Source: Dyadobacter subterraneus (GTDB lineage: Bacteria > Bacteroidota > Bacteroidia > Cytophagales > Spirosomataceae). From it: a stretch of 64,000 nucleotides of DNA. Location of the stretch: NCBI RefSeq assembly GCF_015221875.1, contig NZ_JACYGY010000001.1, forward strand, positions 620,001 through 684,000, read 5' to 3'. Made by a program: the position numbers and the translations under genes. Numbering within the stretch: the stretch's first letter is position 1; the number at the start of each line of letters is the position of its first letter. The notes under the pieces are model-generated. The model was not told where the DNA came from. It did no database searches and worked only from the letters and a program-made list of their open reading frames with translations. Positions 27,055-36,025 of the stretch are shown here, in pieces.

Positions 27055-28095
27055 TCACGCAAAATGACTTTTGGCGTTAATTACTTTTCCTTTGCCGCCT
27101 TTTTCTGTTACTGTATAATTAAATCCTTTCTGAACAGAATAAGCACCAACTTCACCTTGTTTGTTGATCGCAATAAATCCAACCTGGAAAGTTTTGGCAC
27201 GTTCCGGGTTGGGTTTTACAATTCTTTCCACTGCTTTTTTACAAGCGTCAAAAGGCGAAAGTCCGTTACGCATAAATTCAACAACAAGGTGTGTTCCGCA
27301 AACCCGGATCACTTCTTCGCCCTGTCCTGATGAAGTTGCCGCGCCTACTTCATTATCTACAAATAAACCGGCTCCAATAATTGGCGTGTCACCAACGCGG
27401 CCACGCATTTTGAAACCCATTCCACTGGTAGTACACATACCTGAAACATCACCATTAGTATCCAGAGCGATTGTTCCCATCGTATCATGATTGAAAGAAC
27501 CATCGTCAAAGCGGTTTGGCGCAAATGGTCCATGTTCACCTTTTGGATGCGCCTGCTGGTGTTCGATATTGATAACAGGTTTGTATTCAGCTTTTACCAA
27601 CCATTGTTTGTAAGCTTTTGCAGCATCGGGAGAAAGCTCGCCGGATTCAAGCGGGAATCCGTTTGCCAATGCAAATTGTTGTGCGCCAACACCGGCCAAA
27701 AATACGTGCGGTGTGGTTTCCATCAATTTTCTGGCAACGGAAATCGGGTGTTTGATTCTTTCCATAAACGCGACCGAACCGCAATTTGCCTTTTCATCCA
27801 TGATACTTGCATCCAGCGTAACATATCCGTCGCGGTCAGGATTTCCACCCAGACCAACACAGCAATTGATATCATTTTCGATAGCGATCGCCGCTTGTTC
27901 CACAGCGTCCAAAGCTTTTCCGCCTTTTTCCAAAACAGGCCATGCAGCAGAATTGGCGATTTGTCCACTGTCCCAGGTCGAAACAACAATAGGTTTGTTG
28001 ACGGCCGTGGAGGCAAAAAGTTTGTTAACTTGGGTAAACGGGATTGCCAGTGCTGACAATCGCAAAAAGGAACGGCGGGTTGGTTTCATGGTCAA
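27055..28095 (-). CDS. N4-(beta-N-acetylglucosaminyl)-L-asparaginase (glycosylasparaginase)
   Basis: A 346-residue Ntn hydrolase that cleaves the GlcNAc-Asn bond of N-glycoproteins. The autoprocessing site is HDTMG with the nucleophile Thr at residue 205. The downstream CTTSGMGFKMRGRVGDTPIIGAG segment forms the substrate pocket. The N-terminus TRRSFLRLSALAI is a twin-arginine signal, so the folded enzyme is likely exported. Known enzymes of this family work poorly while core fucose is present, which gives a reason for the three fucosidase neighbours. It ends 103 bp before the GH29 gene and starts 47 bp after the next one, so an operon is plausible. Confidence 0.92.
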   Translation of the reverse strand: MTMKPTRRSFLRLSALAIPFTQVNKLFASTAVNKPIVVSTWDSGQIANSAAWPVLEKGGKALDAVEQAAIAIENDINCCVGLGGNPDRDGYVTLDASIMDEKANCGSVAFMERIKHPISVARKLMETTPHVFLAGVGAQQFALANGFPLESGELSPDAAKAYKQWLVKAEYKPVINIEHQQAHPKGEHGPFAPNRFDDGSFNHDTMGTIALDTNGDVSGMCTTSGMGFKMRGRVGDTPIIGAGLFVDNEVGAATSSGQGEEVIRVCGTHLVVEFMRNGLSPFDACKKAVERIVKPNPERAKTFQVGFIAINKQGEVGAYSVQKGFNYTVTEKGGKGKVINAKSHFA

Positions 28096-28142
28096 AAATT
28101 TTCGGTTATATAGGTTTAGCAGGAATGACGTTTTGAAAATGA

Positions 28143-29507
28143 TTATAAAATACCTTCAAGTTTGAAAACCCAGGCAGAATTACATGGCAAAGTTTTAGGT
28201 GTGACAGTCGGAGCCGAAATGATCAATTTCCCTTTTGACTGACTGGAATTTATATTTCCAGTATAACCCAGCATCGTTATACGCTTCGGTTTCGAGATAC
28301 CGCTGATGGCCAGTTGATCAGGCCATTCTGAGCAAATTACGTATAAATCTTTTCCTTTTTTGGTAAAGAAAACAGTACTGTCTTTTGAAGCTGAGGCCGA
28401 ATTATTCCAGCGTTCGGAACCATAAATAGCATCACCATTTACTTTCAGCCATTTTCCAAGATCTTTCAATCTTTGCTGCATGATAACAGGAATTCTCCCG
28501 TCAGCAGTTGGCCCAATATTCAGCAGAAAATTACCACCTTTTGAAACGATGTGGATTAGCGAATGAATCAGCTTGTCACTGCTCATATAATCTTCCAGAT
28601 TTTCATTTCTGTTGTAGCCAAATGATTCACCAATTCCACGGCATTCTTCCCATGGATGCGTATCCGAGGAAGTTCCCTGACCGTATTCTGTGGTGAAAAA
28701 GCTACCGTGTTTTCCCTTGGTATCATTTCCCCAGCGGTCGTTTACTACAATATTTTTGTTAACTGATTTATTATTGAAAAGCCAGGTCAGAAATTCCTTG
28801 CTTTTCCATGTTTCCGAAGTTTGGTCCCATTCTCCGTCTGTCCATAGAATATCTGGCTGATATCTCGTAACCAGATCCTTCATTTGCGGAATCATATGGG
28901 AATCCACATAACGGTTCACATCTGATTTATAAGTCGGGTTATACCATTCATAAAGCGAATAATAAAAGCCCATATGCAAGCCTTTGTCTTTTACAGATTT
29001 TGTCAGATCTCCCGCCAGATCACGGTGCGGACCAACGTCCATAGAATTCCAGTTCCATGATTCTGCACTTGGCCACAGCGCGTAACCTTCATGATGTTTA
29101 GACGTTAAAACAACATATTTTGCACCAGCATCTTTAAATATATCTGCCCAGTCGTCAGGATTAAAAAGCTCGGCTTTAAACTCGCCTGCGAAATCCTGGT
29201 ATTTTGAATTTGGTCCATAATTTTTTTCCTGAAAAGCGACAAATTCTTTGTGGATTTTCAATTTCGGATCCATTAAACGTTGCCAGTACCATTCGGAATA
29301 TCCGCTTCCAAAACCATCTGCGCCGGATTTTGTTGCCCAGGACGGAACGGAATACAATCCCCAGTGGATAAAAATACCAAATTTTGCATCCTTAAACCAG
29401 GTTGGCGTTTCACGCTTGTCCAGTGATTTCCAGTCAGCCTCGTATTGAGCCTGAGTTTTTGAGCCAATAGCAAAAATAATGAAAAAGAGGAGCAGGTTTT
29501 TTTTCAT
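28143..29507 (-). CDS. Secreted alpha-L-fucosidase, GH29
   Basis: A 454-residue enzyme with signal MKKNLLLFFIIFAIGSKTQAQ. It has the GH29 signatures FGIFIHWGLYSVPSWA, YVVLTSKHHEGYALWPS and the nucleophile Asp in PDILWTDGEWD. Further on are TTEYGQGT, PWEECRGIGESFGYN and GGNFLLNIGPTADGRIP. This is the plant/animal-like GH29-A arrangement. It is the first gene of the minus-strand glycan cluster, divergent from the ABC transporter gene at 29706. Confidence 0.93.
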   Translation of the reverse strand: MKKNLLLFFIIFAIGSKTQAQYEADWKSLDKRETPTWFKDAKFGIFIHWGLYSVPSWATKSGADGFGSGYSEWYWQRLMDPKLKIHKEFVAFQEKNYGPNSKYQDFAGEFKAELFNPDDWADIFKDAGAKYVVLTSKHHEGYALWPSAESWNWNSMDVGPHRDLAGDLTKSVKDKGLHMGFYYSLYEWYNPTYKSDVNRYVDSHMIPQMKDLVTRYQPDILWTDGEWDQTSETWKSKEFLTWLFNNKSVNKNIVVNDRWGNDTKGKHGSFFTTEYGQGTSSDTHPWEECRGIGESFGYNRNENLEDYMSSDKLIHSLIHIVSKGGNFLLNIGPTADGRIPVIMQQRLKDLGKWLKVNGDAIYGSERWNNSASASKDSTVFFTKKGKDLYVICSEWPDQLAISGISKPKRITMLGYTGNINSSQSKGKLIISAPTVTPKTLPCNSAWVFKLEGIL

Positions 29508-29645
29508 GAAATACTATAACAAACTGAAAATTGATAAAGGATTCGCAATTTATTAAAAATTTTTAAAAAGTCAGGAAGTTAATTTATTTTGTCGTGTTGG
29601 TCATTGATCTTTATCTTCTATTATTTTAACACAAATGGCAGAATA

Positions 29646-29678
29646 TTTGATTGCATATCACCGTTTTTGGTACCTTTG
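29646..29678 (+). promoter_or_regulatory. Bacteroidota-type promoter of the ABC transporter pair
   Basis: TTTG at 29646-29649 and TACCTTTG at 29671-29678 fit the -33/-7 consensus TTTG / TAnnTTTG with a 21-bp spacer. The predicted start is near 29685, giving a leader of about 20 nt. Confidence 0.6.
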
Positions 29679-29705
29679 ATATAAAATAAAATTATATATA
29701 TTTTA

Positions 29706-30344
29706 ATGGTTCTTGAAATTCGAAATTTAACACAGCGATACGGATCATTTGAAGTATTGTCAATTCCCTCATGGACAGTTGATTATGGAATTTACTGGAT
29801 TCAGGGAGAAAATGGTGCTGGGAAATCTACACTTTTCAGAACTTTGGCAGGCATGTTACCAAGTTCGGGTGACATCATTTTAGATCAAAAGTATAATCTT
29901 AAAAATCAGCCGGTTGACTATCGTCTAAGGTTAAATCTTGGTGAAGCGGAACCATTATATCCTTCTTTTCTGACGCCTGGTGATTTGATAGCGTTTATCG
30001 CAGAAGCAAAACAAAGTCCAGCCGGACAATCTGAAATGTTGATTGACGCTTTGGGAATCAACTATTTGAAAAATTCCTTCGGAAGCTGTTCAAGTGGAAT
30101 GGTTAAAAAAGTCTCTCTTGCCGTAGCTTTTTTGGGAAATCCATCTATCATTATTTTGGATGAACCGCTCATTACCATTGATAAAGAAGCCAGACTGGCG
30201 CTTTTCAATCTGATCGAAAAGTATCATGCAAAAGGTGTTACTTTTTTGATTTCTTCACATCAGCTTTTTCAACAGGAAGGGTTGCATGTGACAGATAGTT
30301 TTGCTTTGAAAAATAAAAATTTAATCAAGCTTGAAACTGTATGA
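29706..30344 (+). CDS. ABC transporter ATP-binding protein
   Basis: A 212-residue ATPase subunit. Walker A is GENGAGKST near residue 35. The signature motif is the non-canonical CSSGMVKKVSLA in place of LSGGQ. Walker B is IIILDEP, and the H-loop is ISSHQ. The length and motif style fit small exporters of the CcmA/ABC-2 type. The stop overlaps the start of the membrane-protein gene by 4 bp, so they form one transporter. The substrate cannot be told from sequence. Confidence 0.88.
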   Translation: MVLEIRNLTQRYGSFEVLSIPSWTVDYGIYWIQGENGAGKSTLFRTLAGMLPSSGDIILDQKYNLKNQPVDYRLRLNLGEAEPLYPSFLTPGDLIAFIAEAKQSPAGQSEMLIDALGINYLKNSFGSCSSGMVKKVSLAVAFLGNPSIIILDEPLITIDKEARLALFNLIEKYHAKGVTFLISSHQLFQQEGLHVTDSFALKNKNLIKLETV

Positions 30345-31423
30345 AAGTGTTGATGATTTCTACGGTGCAAGCTTTTTTCCGGCAGCGTTCCGGAATGTTT
30401 TTTGTTTTGATGGGCTTGCTTTTTGGATTTTTGAGTGGGAGGGAGCATTATGCGTTTGCGGTTTTCTTTCTTACAGATCGATTTGGAATGCTCTATTTGG
30501 GTGGAATCTGGTTTTTATATACACTATTATGCCTGCATTTTATCAAAACTTTATGGATGCAGCCGGAATATAATTTTATCTACAATGCACGACTCTGGCC
30601 AGCTTCAAAACGGTTTTTAAGATTTGGACTGATGGCACTCGGATTTTTACAACCCATATTATACTATGGTGTTTACATGATTTCCATTGCCAAACAAGAC
30701 CGTTTATTGGGTAAAATCTGGCCGATTTTCTTCTGGTATATTTTACTTAGTTTATCGGTAATTATTTTATCAGAATGGCGAATCCGTAATCCGGTTTTAT
30801 ATCAATCCAAAAACAAAACAATTTTTAACTGGCCGTTTCCGAGACCGGTTTCCTGGATTTACTGGTCGGTTGAATGGCTTTTTCGTGAGAGAGGAATTAC
30901 TTTGCTCGCCTGTAAAGCCGGAGCAATCGGTGTTTCGATGTGTACTCTGATTTATTACAACACTGATCATTATGATCTCAGATTGCCAGCTGTCGGTTTG
31001 TCATTGGGTTACCTTTTAAACGTCGGAATTTCTTTTGAACTTTTTCACTGGGAAAACCAAATTTGGCTTTGGAATCGGTCCTTGCCTATTTCAACAACCA
31101 CCCGTTTTATAAGAATTCTCTTAACACATGCGCTGATCATCATTCCGGAAACTTTGATCGCTGCAAAATATCAGGTACTTGCTTTATTTGAAATCTTACA
31201 ATTATACGGATTAGGTCTGGCAGTTCTGATGTTATTTCATGCCTATTTATACAAACACGGTGGAATACTTGAAGATCTGCTGAAACCGGTTTTAATCGGG
31301 TTCGTGATATTGACATTATTGATTTTATACAAAATTCCGGTCTGGGGACTTGCCGGTGCAGGATTAATTTCTTCTTACTATTTGTATTCGAAGTGGTACG
31401 GAAGAAATGAAATTAGTTTGTAG
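30341..31423 (+). CDS. Membrane subunit of the ABC transporter (unrecognised family)
   Basis: A 360-residue membrane protein with eight or more hydrophobic segments and little soluble sequence. The first segment starts near residue 15, and the last, residues 313-345, is followed by a short basic tail. It overlaps the ATPase gene by 4 bp (ATGA), which is the main evidence that it is the permease. I do not recognise a named family. It looks like an ABC-2-type permease with unusually many aromatic residues (Trp/Tyr/Phe). An export role is inferred. Confidence 0.65.
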   Translation: MKVLMISTVQAFFRQRSGMFFVLMGLLFGFLSGREHYAFAVFFLTDRFGMLYLGGIWFLYTLLCLHFIKTLWMQPEYNFIYNARLWPASKRFLRFGLMALGFLQPILYYGVYMISIAKQDRLLGKIWPIFFWYILLSLSVIILSEWRIRNPVLYQSKNKTIFNWPFPRPVSWIYWSVEWLFRERGITLLACKAGAIGVSMCTLIYYNTDHYDLRLPAVGLSLGYLLNVGISFELFHWENQIWLWNRSLPISTTTRFIRILLTHALIIIPETLIAAKYQVLALFEILQLYGLGLAVLMLFHAYLYKHGGILEDLLKPVLIGFVILTLLILYKIPVWGLAGAGLISSYYLYSKWYGRNEISL

Positions 31424-31454
31424 CAAACGGTGCCTAAACCGCTTGCTACAAACT
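31415..31454. terminator. Convergent hairpin terminator
   Basis: AGTTTGTAGCAA pairs with TTGCTACAAACT, with further pairing inside. It includes the stop codon of the ABC permease gene and lies 6 bp before the stop of the convergent SDR gene. There is no long U-tract on either side. Confidence 0.6.
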
Positions 31455-31460
31455 GTCAGA

Positions 31461-32174
31461 TTATTTTCCAGGAACAGAAGGTCTTACTTCGATTTTACTT
31501 GGTAAAGTTCTTGCTGGCATTTTGATTAGATCTGAAACAATCTGGCCGATATCTTCCGGCTGGATTTTCCATGCATCTTTTTCTGATGGCGTATGATCAG
31601 CAAATTCAGTAGCAACAGAACCGGGCATGATAGTCGAAACTTTGATTCCGTCTTTTCTCACATCCATCATCATCGCTTGTGAAAAACCTACCAAACCGAA
31701 TTTACTTGCGTTGTAGGCAGTTCCGTCCGGAAAGAAGTTGGTACCGGCAAGACTTGAAATATTGATAAAATATCCTTTCGTTTCTTTCAAAGCCGCAAGT
31801 GAAGCTTTTGCACTGAAAAATACGCCGGTAAGATTGATATCAATTGTTTCCTGCCATTGTTCAACCGTCAGGTCATAAATAGGAGCGAAGTGGCCAACGC
31901 CGGCATTGGCAATCACATAATCCAGTTGTCCCCATTTTTCAAGAATAACTTTTACAGCATTCTGCTGTGATTCCAGACTGCGGACATCAGATTCAATACC
32001 GATCGCAAAACCTTCACGAATCTGGTTAAGTTTGGCAGCCGCTTCATCCGCGCTTTTTTGCGAGCGACTGGTAATTGCTACCTGGATTCCTTCTTTAATC
32101 AGTACTTCGGCTACGCCATATCCAATTCCTTTTGAGCCTCCGGTGATCAGGGCCGTTTTTGTTGATTCTGCCAT
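31461..32174 (-). CDS. Short-chain dehydrogenase/reductase (SDR) family oxidoreductase
   Basis: About 237 residues from the ATG at 32174, which places the Rossmann motif TGGSKGIG at the usual distance from the N-terminus (MAESTKTALITGGSKGIG). The Met at 32210 would add 12 unneeded residues. Motifs include NAGVG, the catalytic Ser in INISSLAG and Y-N-A-S-K. The C-terminus lacks a family-specific signature, so the substrate is unknown. It resembles 3-ketoacyl-ACP-reductase-like SDRs but is distinct from the FabG encoded at 32768. Confidence 0.85.
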   Translation of the reverse strand: MAESTKTALITGGSKGIGYGVAEVLIKEGIQVAITSRSQKSADEAAAKLNQIREGFAIGIESDVRSLESQQNAVKVILEKWGQLDYVIANAGVGHFAPIYDLTVEQWQETIDINLTGVFFSAKASLAALKETKGYFINISSLAGTNFFPDGTAYNASKFGLVGFSQAMMMDVRKDGIKVSTIMPGSVATEFADHTPSEKDAWKIQPEDIGQIVSDLIKMPARTLPSKIEVRPSVPGK

Positions 32175-32319
32175 TTTTGTTGGAAATATTTTTCTGACCG
32201 AAAAGGTCAATTAATTATTGAGATTTATAAATAGGGCAACAAAGACAGTGCCAGGAAGGTTTGGTTTAACCGAGGATTTTATCAAATCAGATTTTTAAAA
32301 CTACATGTATTGAGTTCTT

Positions 32320-32535
32320 CTAATCAAGTAATTTCATTTGACGAACCTCAGAAATTTCATTCAGAATTTCGTCTTCTGTAATTTCAGAAGATTGGGGAAG
32401 CGAGGCGGATAATATTTTCCAGCGCTCCAACCACGTCAGTTGATTGGGTATGATTGAAATTAACTCCAAGTCTGCAAGGCTATGAATTAGTTTTCTTACC
32501 TTCTCATCTTTTATTTCTATTGTTACAGTTTCCAT
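32320..32535 (-). CDS. Small antitoxin-like protein, no toxin partner visible
   Basis: A 71-residue acidic protein. The N-terminus (METVTIEIKDEKVRKLIHSL) has the beta-strand-plus-helix pattern of small Bacteroidota antitoxins, and the C-terminal half is a charged helix with EITEDEILNEISEVRQM. The gene downstream on the same strand is the SDR at 32174, not a toxin, and upstream lies only a promoter region. It could be an orphan antitoxin or an unrelated small protein. Codon use and length support a real gene. Confidence 0.55.
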   Translation of the reverse strand: METVTIEIKDEKVRKLIHSLADLELISIIPNQLTWLERWKILSASLPQSSEITEDEILNEISEVRQMKLLD

Positions 32536-32699
32536 TGCGCGACTTACAAAATCATTTACTAAGGTAATTGGACATTATCTAATATTAGATGGTGCTTTCA
32601 GATTATTTTATTCATTGTTTGATTAGATCATTCATTACCAGATTGGGTACACCGATACTTTCTTTTCTTAGGTCGACCACAACTTTCATCCTCCCAATT

Positions 32700-32730
32700 T
32701 TTGTTCATGCAAGACAATACCCTATTTTTG
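32700..32730 (+). promoter_or_regulatory. Bacteroidota-type promoter of fabG
   Basis: TTTG at 32700-32703 and TATTTTTG at 32723-32730 match the TTTG-N19-TAnnTTTG consensus exactly. The predicted start is near 32735, about 33 nt before the fabG ATG. Confidence 0.65.
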
Positions 32731-32767
32731 CGACTCGAAACAATTCTATCCGATTTTTATCCTGTTT

Positions 32768-33514
32768 ATGAGATTAGTAGAAAATAAAGTGGCTTTGGTA
32801 ACCGGAGCTTCCCGTGGTATTGGACGTTCAATTGCTTTGCGTTTGGCTCAGGAAGGAGCGAACGTGGCATTCACTTATCTTTCCAGCGTGGAAAAAGGGG
32901 AGGCATTGGTGAAAGAACTCGAAGCATTCGGTATCAAAGCAAAAGGATATCGGTCTGATGCCGCAGATTTTCAGCAGGCAGACCAACTGGTTACTGACGT
33001 TGTTGCAGATTTTGGAAAACTTGATATTTTGATCAATAACGCAGGCGTAACCCGCGATGGCTTACTTATGCGTATGAGTGAGGAAAACTGGGATACGGTT
33101 ATCAACATCAATTTGAAATCGGTATTTAATCTTACGAAAGCAGCTACAAAAAGCATGATTCGTGCAAAAAGCGGATCTATAATTAATATTACTTCTGTTG
33201 TCGGAATCAGTGGAAACGCCGGACAGTCAAATTACGCAGCTTCAAAAGCAGGTATCATCGGTTTCACAAAATCGATTGCATTGGAGCTTGGATCGAGAAA
33301 TATTCGCTCAAATGCAGTAGCGCCAGGTTTCATCGAAACTGAAATGACTGATGCAGTGGATTCAAAAGCGGTGGATGAATGGAAACAATCCATTCCTATG
33401 AAACGTGGAGGCCAGCCGGAAGATGTTGCGGATGCCTGTGTGTTTTTAGCTTCTGATATGTCGAGATACATTACCGGTCAGGTTTTGCAGGTTGATGGGG
33501 GAATGCTTACCTAG
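32768..33514 (+). CDS. fabG: 3-oxoacyl-[acyl-carrier-protein] reductase
   Basis: A 248-residue SDR enzyme that reduces 3-oxoacyl-ACP with NADPH in fatty-acid elongation. Motifs are TGASRGIGRS, NNAGVTRDGLLMRMSEENWD (a FabG hallmark), ITSVVGISGNAGQSNYAASK with catalytic Ser/Tyr/Lys, and the C-terminal YITGQVLQVDGGM. Length and all catalytic residues are standard. It is a single-gene unit with its own promoter and a UUCG-loop terminator at 33592. Confidence 0.95.
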   Translation: MRLVENKVALVTGASRGIGRSIALRLAQEGANVAFTYLSSVEKGEALVKELEAFGIKAKGYRSDAADFQQADQLVTDVVADFGKLDILINNAGVTRDGLLMRMSEENWDTVININLKSVFNLTKAATKSMIRAKSGSIINITSVVGISGNAGQSNYAASKAGIIGFTKSIALELGSRNIRSNAVAPGFIETEMTDAVDSKAVDEWKQSIPMKRGGQPEDVADACVFLASDMSRYITGQVLQVDGGMLT

Positions 33515-33591
33515 GAGTTGAAAGCGGCCGCCACGCGGTTGAAAGTTTGGCGAAGCGATTTTTTAGATCGATTCGAATTTATATAGTCAGG

Positions 33592-33616
33592 AAAAGAGCT
33601 TCGGCTCTTTTTTTTG
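33592..33616 (+). terminator. Terminator of fabG
   Basis: AAAAGAGC-TTCG-GCTCTTTT hairpin with a UUCG tetraloop followed by a run of T. It lies 78 bp after the fabG stop. Confidence 0.9.
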
Positions 33617-33840
33617 TTTTGGGTAAAAGTGCTTTGTGGTTTGCTTTTTCTATTGTTTTGGAAGAGTGAAAACTGTGATTTCGTGTGGCATTGAATCGTA
33701 ATTTTAGTTGCTTTTACTAATATTCCGGTTTTTCTTCCCTATATTTTGTTGTAATAATATTTACTACAATAATGCTTTCTGGAAAACTGTTTACTATATT
33801 TCTGTAATACTGTTTACTGCGAAACTGCTTACTCACAATT
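33617..33840. other. AT-rich non-coding stretch with a short direct repeat
   Basis: No gene is supported here. Three near-identical 10-mers occur just before the VWA-protein start: ACTGTTTACT at 33786-33795 and 33809-33818, and ACTGCTTACT at 33824-33833. They may be a regulator site or chance similarity. No TAnnTTTG box is evident. Confidence 0.5.
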
Positions 33841-35922
33841 ATGCGTTCAGAGCTTATATTTCAAACTCCATATTGGTTCATTATTTTTTGTCTTCTCGCG
33901 GGTGGCGCTTATGCATTTCTTTTGTACCAACCGGAAGCTTCATGGAGTAAGAAATTAAATTATGCACTGGGTGCTTTACGCGGGGTTGTCGTAGCTGTGA
34001 TCTGTTTTTTGTTATTAAGTCCGTTGGTTCGCAGGACAGAAAGTACAGTCGATAAAGCCAAGATTGTTTTTGCAATCGATAATTCAGAATCGGTAAATGG
34101 CGCAGGACAGCCGGTTTTGAAACAAATCATAGAAGCAGAGAAGGAGTTAAATGCAGCAGGCTATGAAGTAAGTGTTCAGACTTTTGATAAATCCGGCACT
34201 GGCTTAACGGTAGATTCAATTCAGTTCAATAAAAATAAAACGGATCTTTCAGGATTGCTTCAAACGGTTAAAAGTAATTTTGAAGGAAGAAATCTGACGG
34301 ACGTTATTTTACTTTCAGATGGGATTTCGAATCAGGGTGTTTCACCAACTTTTAATCAATTTCCTTTCAAAGTCAATACCATTGCTGTTGGCGATACAGT
34401 TCCGGATCTTGATATCCGTATTAAAGATGTGGTGAATAATCGCGTTGCTTACCTTGGAAATGATTTTCCAATCCGGGTTGATATTGCTGCCAATGGACTT
34501 GCCGGAAAATCTACAACGGTTTCTCTAAAACAAGGCGGACGAATTATTTCGACTCAAACAGTAAGTATAGATCGCCCGACTTATTTCAAATCTTTCGATT
34601 TTACCACTTCTTCCAAACAAAAAGGTGTTCAGCACTATACCATAGAACTTGGAAATATTCAGGGAGAATCTTCGGCCCGAAATAACAAAAGAGATGTTTA
34701 TATTGATATCATTGACGGTCGCCAGAAAATACTTTTACTGGCTCTGACTCCACATCCGGACGTTAAAGCGTTGAGAAGTTTGATTGAAAGTAATGAGAAT
34801 TATGAGCTCGATGTCAATACTCTTACTGCTTCACAAGGAGTAACAGACGCGATCGGAAACAAACCTTATGATCTGGTTATTCTACATCAGATCCCCAATG
34901 TGCTGGGACTAGGTAATCCGATTGTGCGTAAAATTCTGGATTCAAAAAGACCAATTTTTTATATTCTGGGTAATCAATCCGCAGTTCCGTTACTCAATAC
35001 TTTGAATCGTTCTTTAACAATTAATGTAAACCAGGGACAGTTCGACAAAGTAACGGCACGATATAATCCGGCATTTCAGCAAATTAATTTCAATGACGAG
35101 AGTATGAAATTGCTGGAACGGCTTCCGCCACTTTCGGTACCTTTTGGTGAATACAACATTTCTCCCGGAACAGAAACGATTTTATTTCAAAAAGTGGGTT
35201 CTCTCAATACCACAAAACCGCTTTTGATATTGAATACGGCAACGGAGCAAAAAACTGCCATTCTTGCGGGTGAAGGAATCTGGCAATGGCGGCAGGAAGA
35301 ATTTGCTTTGACGGGCAAACATGAGCTGGTTGATAATCTGTTTCAAAAAGTGATTCAGATACTTTCTGTTCGCGATGATAAACGTAAATTCAGGATTTAT
35401 CCCATTAAGCCGGAGTTTGATGCAGGTGAGGAAGTTGTTTTTCAAACTGAAATCTATAATGATATATATGAACCAATTTATGGTCAGGAAGTCAAACTGG
35501 ATATTGCGGATGAAAAAGGAAAAACCAGGCAATATACTTACACCCATTCAGCTGAAAATCCGCGTTTCAATATCAGTGGTTTAACCGACGGCGTCTATCG
35601 TTTTCAGGCCAGTACTGCGGTGCGTGGTATTCAGGAAAAGATTAATGGACAATTTGTTGTCAGAAATGTTGATATTGAAATGGCAAACACAACGGCAGAT
35701 TTTGGTATGCTTCGTGAACTTGCCGCAAAAACCGGTGGAGAATTTGTTCAACCTGCTTCTTTAAATCAGTTTCTCCAAAAATTAAAAACAAACCGCGCAC
35801 CTGATCGTCTCGAAAGCAGTGAAGATATGGTCGAGCTGATTCATTTAAAATGGTTATTTTTCTTAATTCTTGTACTTTTGGGAATAGAGTGGGGACTTAG
35901 AAAATATCATGGCGGTTATTAA
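33841..35922 (+). CDS. VWA-domain membrane protein
   Basis: A 693-residue protein of unknown role. There are two N-terminal membrane helices (about 9-28 and 44-61), then a von Willebrand A domain with a MIDAS-like DNSES near residue 79 and LLSDGISN near 160. A middle region (KILLLALTPHPDVKALRSLI and following) resembles the Rossmann-like, glutamine-amidotransferase-fold insert seen in large VWA membrane proteins. A beta-rich segment follows, and a final membrane helix near 670-685 precedes the short tail GLRKYHGGY. The architecture is like BatA/BatB-neighbourhood proteins. No MoxR or Bat gene is adjacent. Confidence 0.75.
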   Translation: MRSELIFQTPYWFIIFCLLAGGAYAFLLYQPEASWSKKLNYALGALRGVVVAVICFLLLSPLVRRTESTVDKAKIVFAIDNSESVNGAGQPVLKQIIEAEKELNAAGYEVSVQTFDKSGTGLTVDSIQFNKNKTDLSGLLQTVKSNFEGRNLTDVILLSDGISNQGVSPTFNQFPFKVNTIAVGDTVPDLDIRIKDVVNNRVAYLGNDFPIRVDIAANGLAGKSTTVSLKQGGRIISTQTVSIDRPTYFKSFDFTTSSKQKGVQHYTIELGNIQGESSARNNKRDVYIDIIDGRQKILLLALTPHPDVKALRSLIESNENYELDVNTLTASQGVTDAIGNKPYDLVILHQIPNVLGLGNPIVRKILDSKRPIFYILGNQSAVPLLNTLNRSLTINVNQGQFDKVTARYNPAFQQINFNDESMKLLERLPPLSVPFGEYNISPGTETILFQKVGSLNTTKPLLILNTATEQKTAILAGEGIWQWRQEEFALTGKHELVDNLFQKVIQILSVRDDKRKFRIYPIKPEFDAGEEVVFQTEIYNDIYEPIYGQEVKLDIADEKGKTRQYTYTHSAENPRFNISGLTDGVYRFQASTAVRGIQEKINGQFVVRNVDIEMANTTADFGMLRELAAKTGGEFVQPASLNQFLQKLKTNRAPDRLESSEDMVELIHLKWLFFLILVLLGIEWGLRKYHGGY

Positions 35923-36025
35923 GCTGAGGTGATTTTTCTGAACTCTTAAAGTAATAAAGTCATTTATCAACAACCTTCTGATCGGGTACAAGCTGAAATT
36001 TTAGCATTCCTTTCGGTATTTTTTA

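Noticed and set aside
32589..32771. 60-residue ORF upstream of fabG
   Set aside because: It covers the fabG promoter (TTTG/TATTTTTG) and has no family resemblance; it overlaps the fabG start.
33515..33540. GC-rich stretch with GCGGCCGC after fabG, considered as a cloning scar
   Set aside because: It is short, flanked by normal intergenic sequence and has no vector features; it is probably natural.
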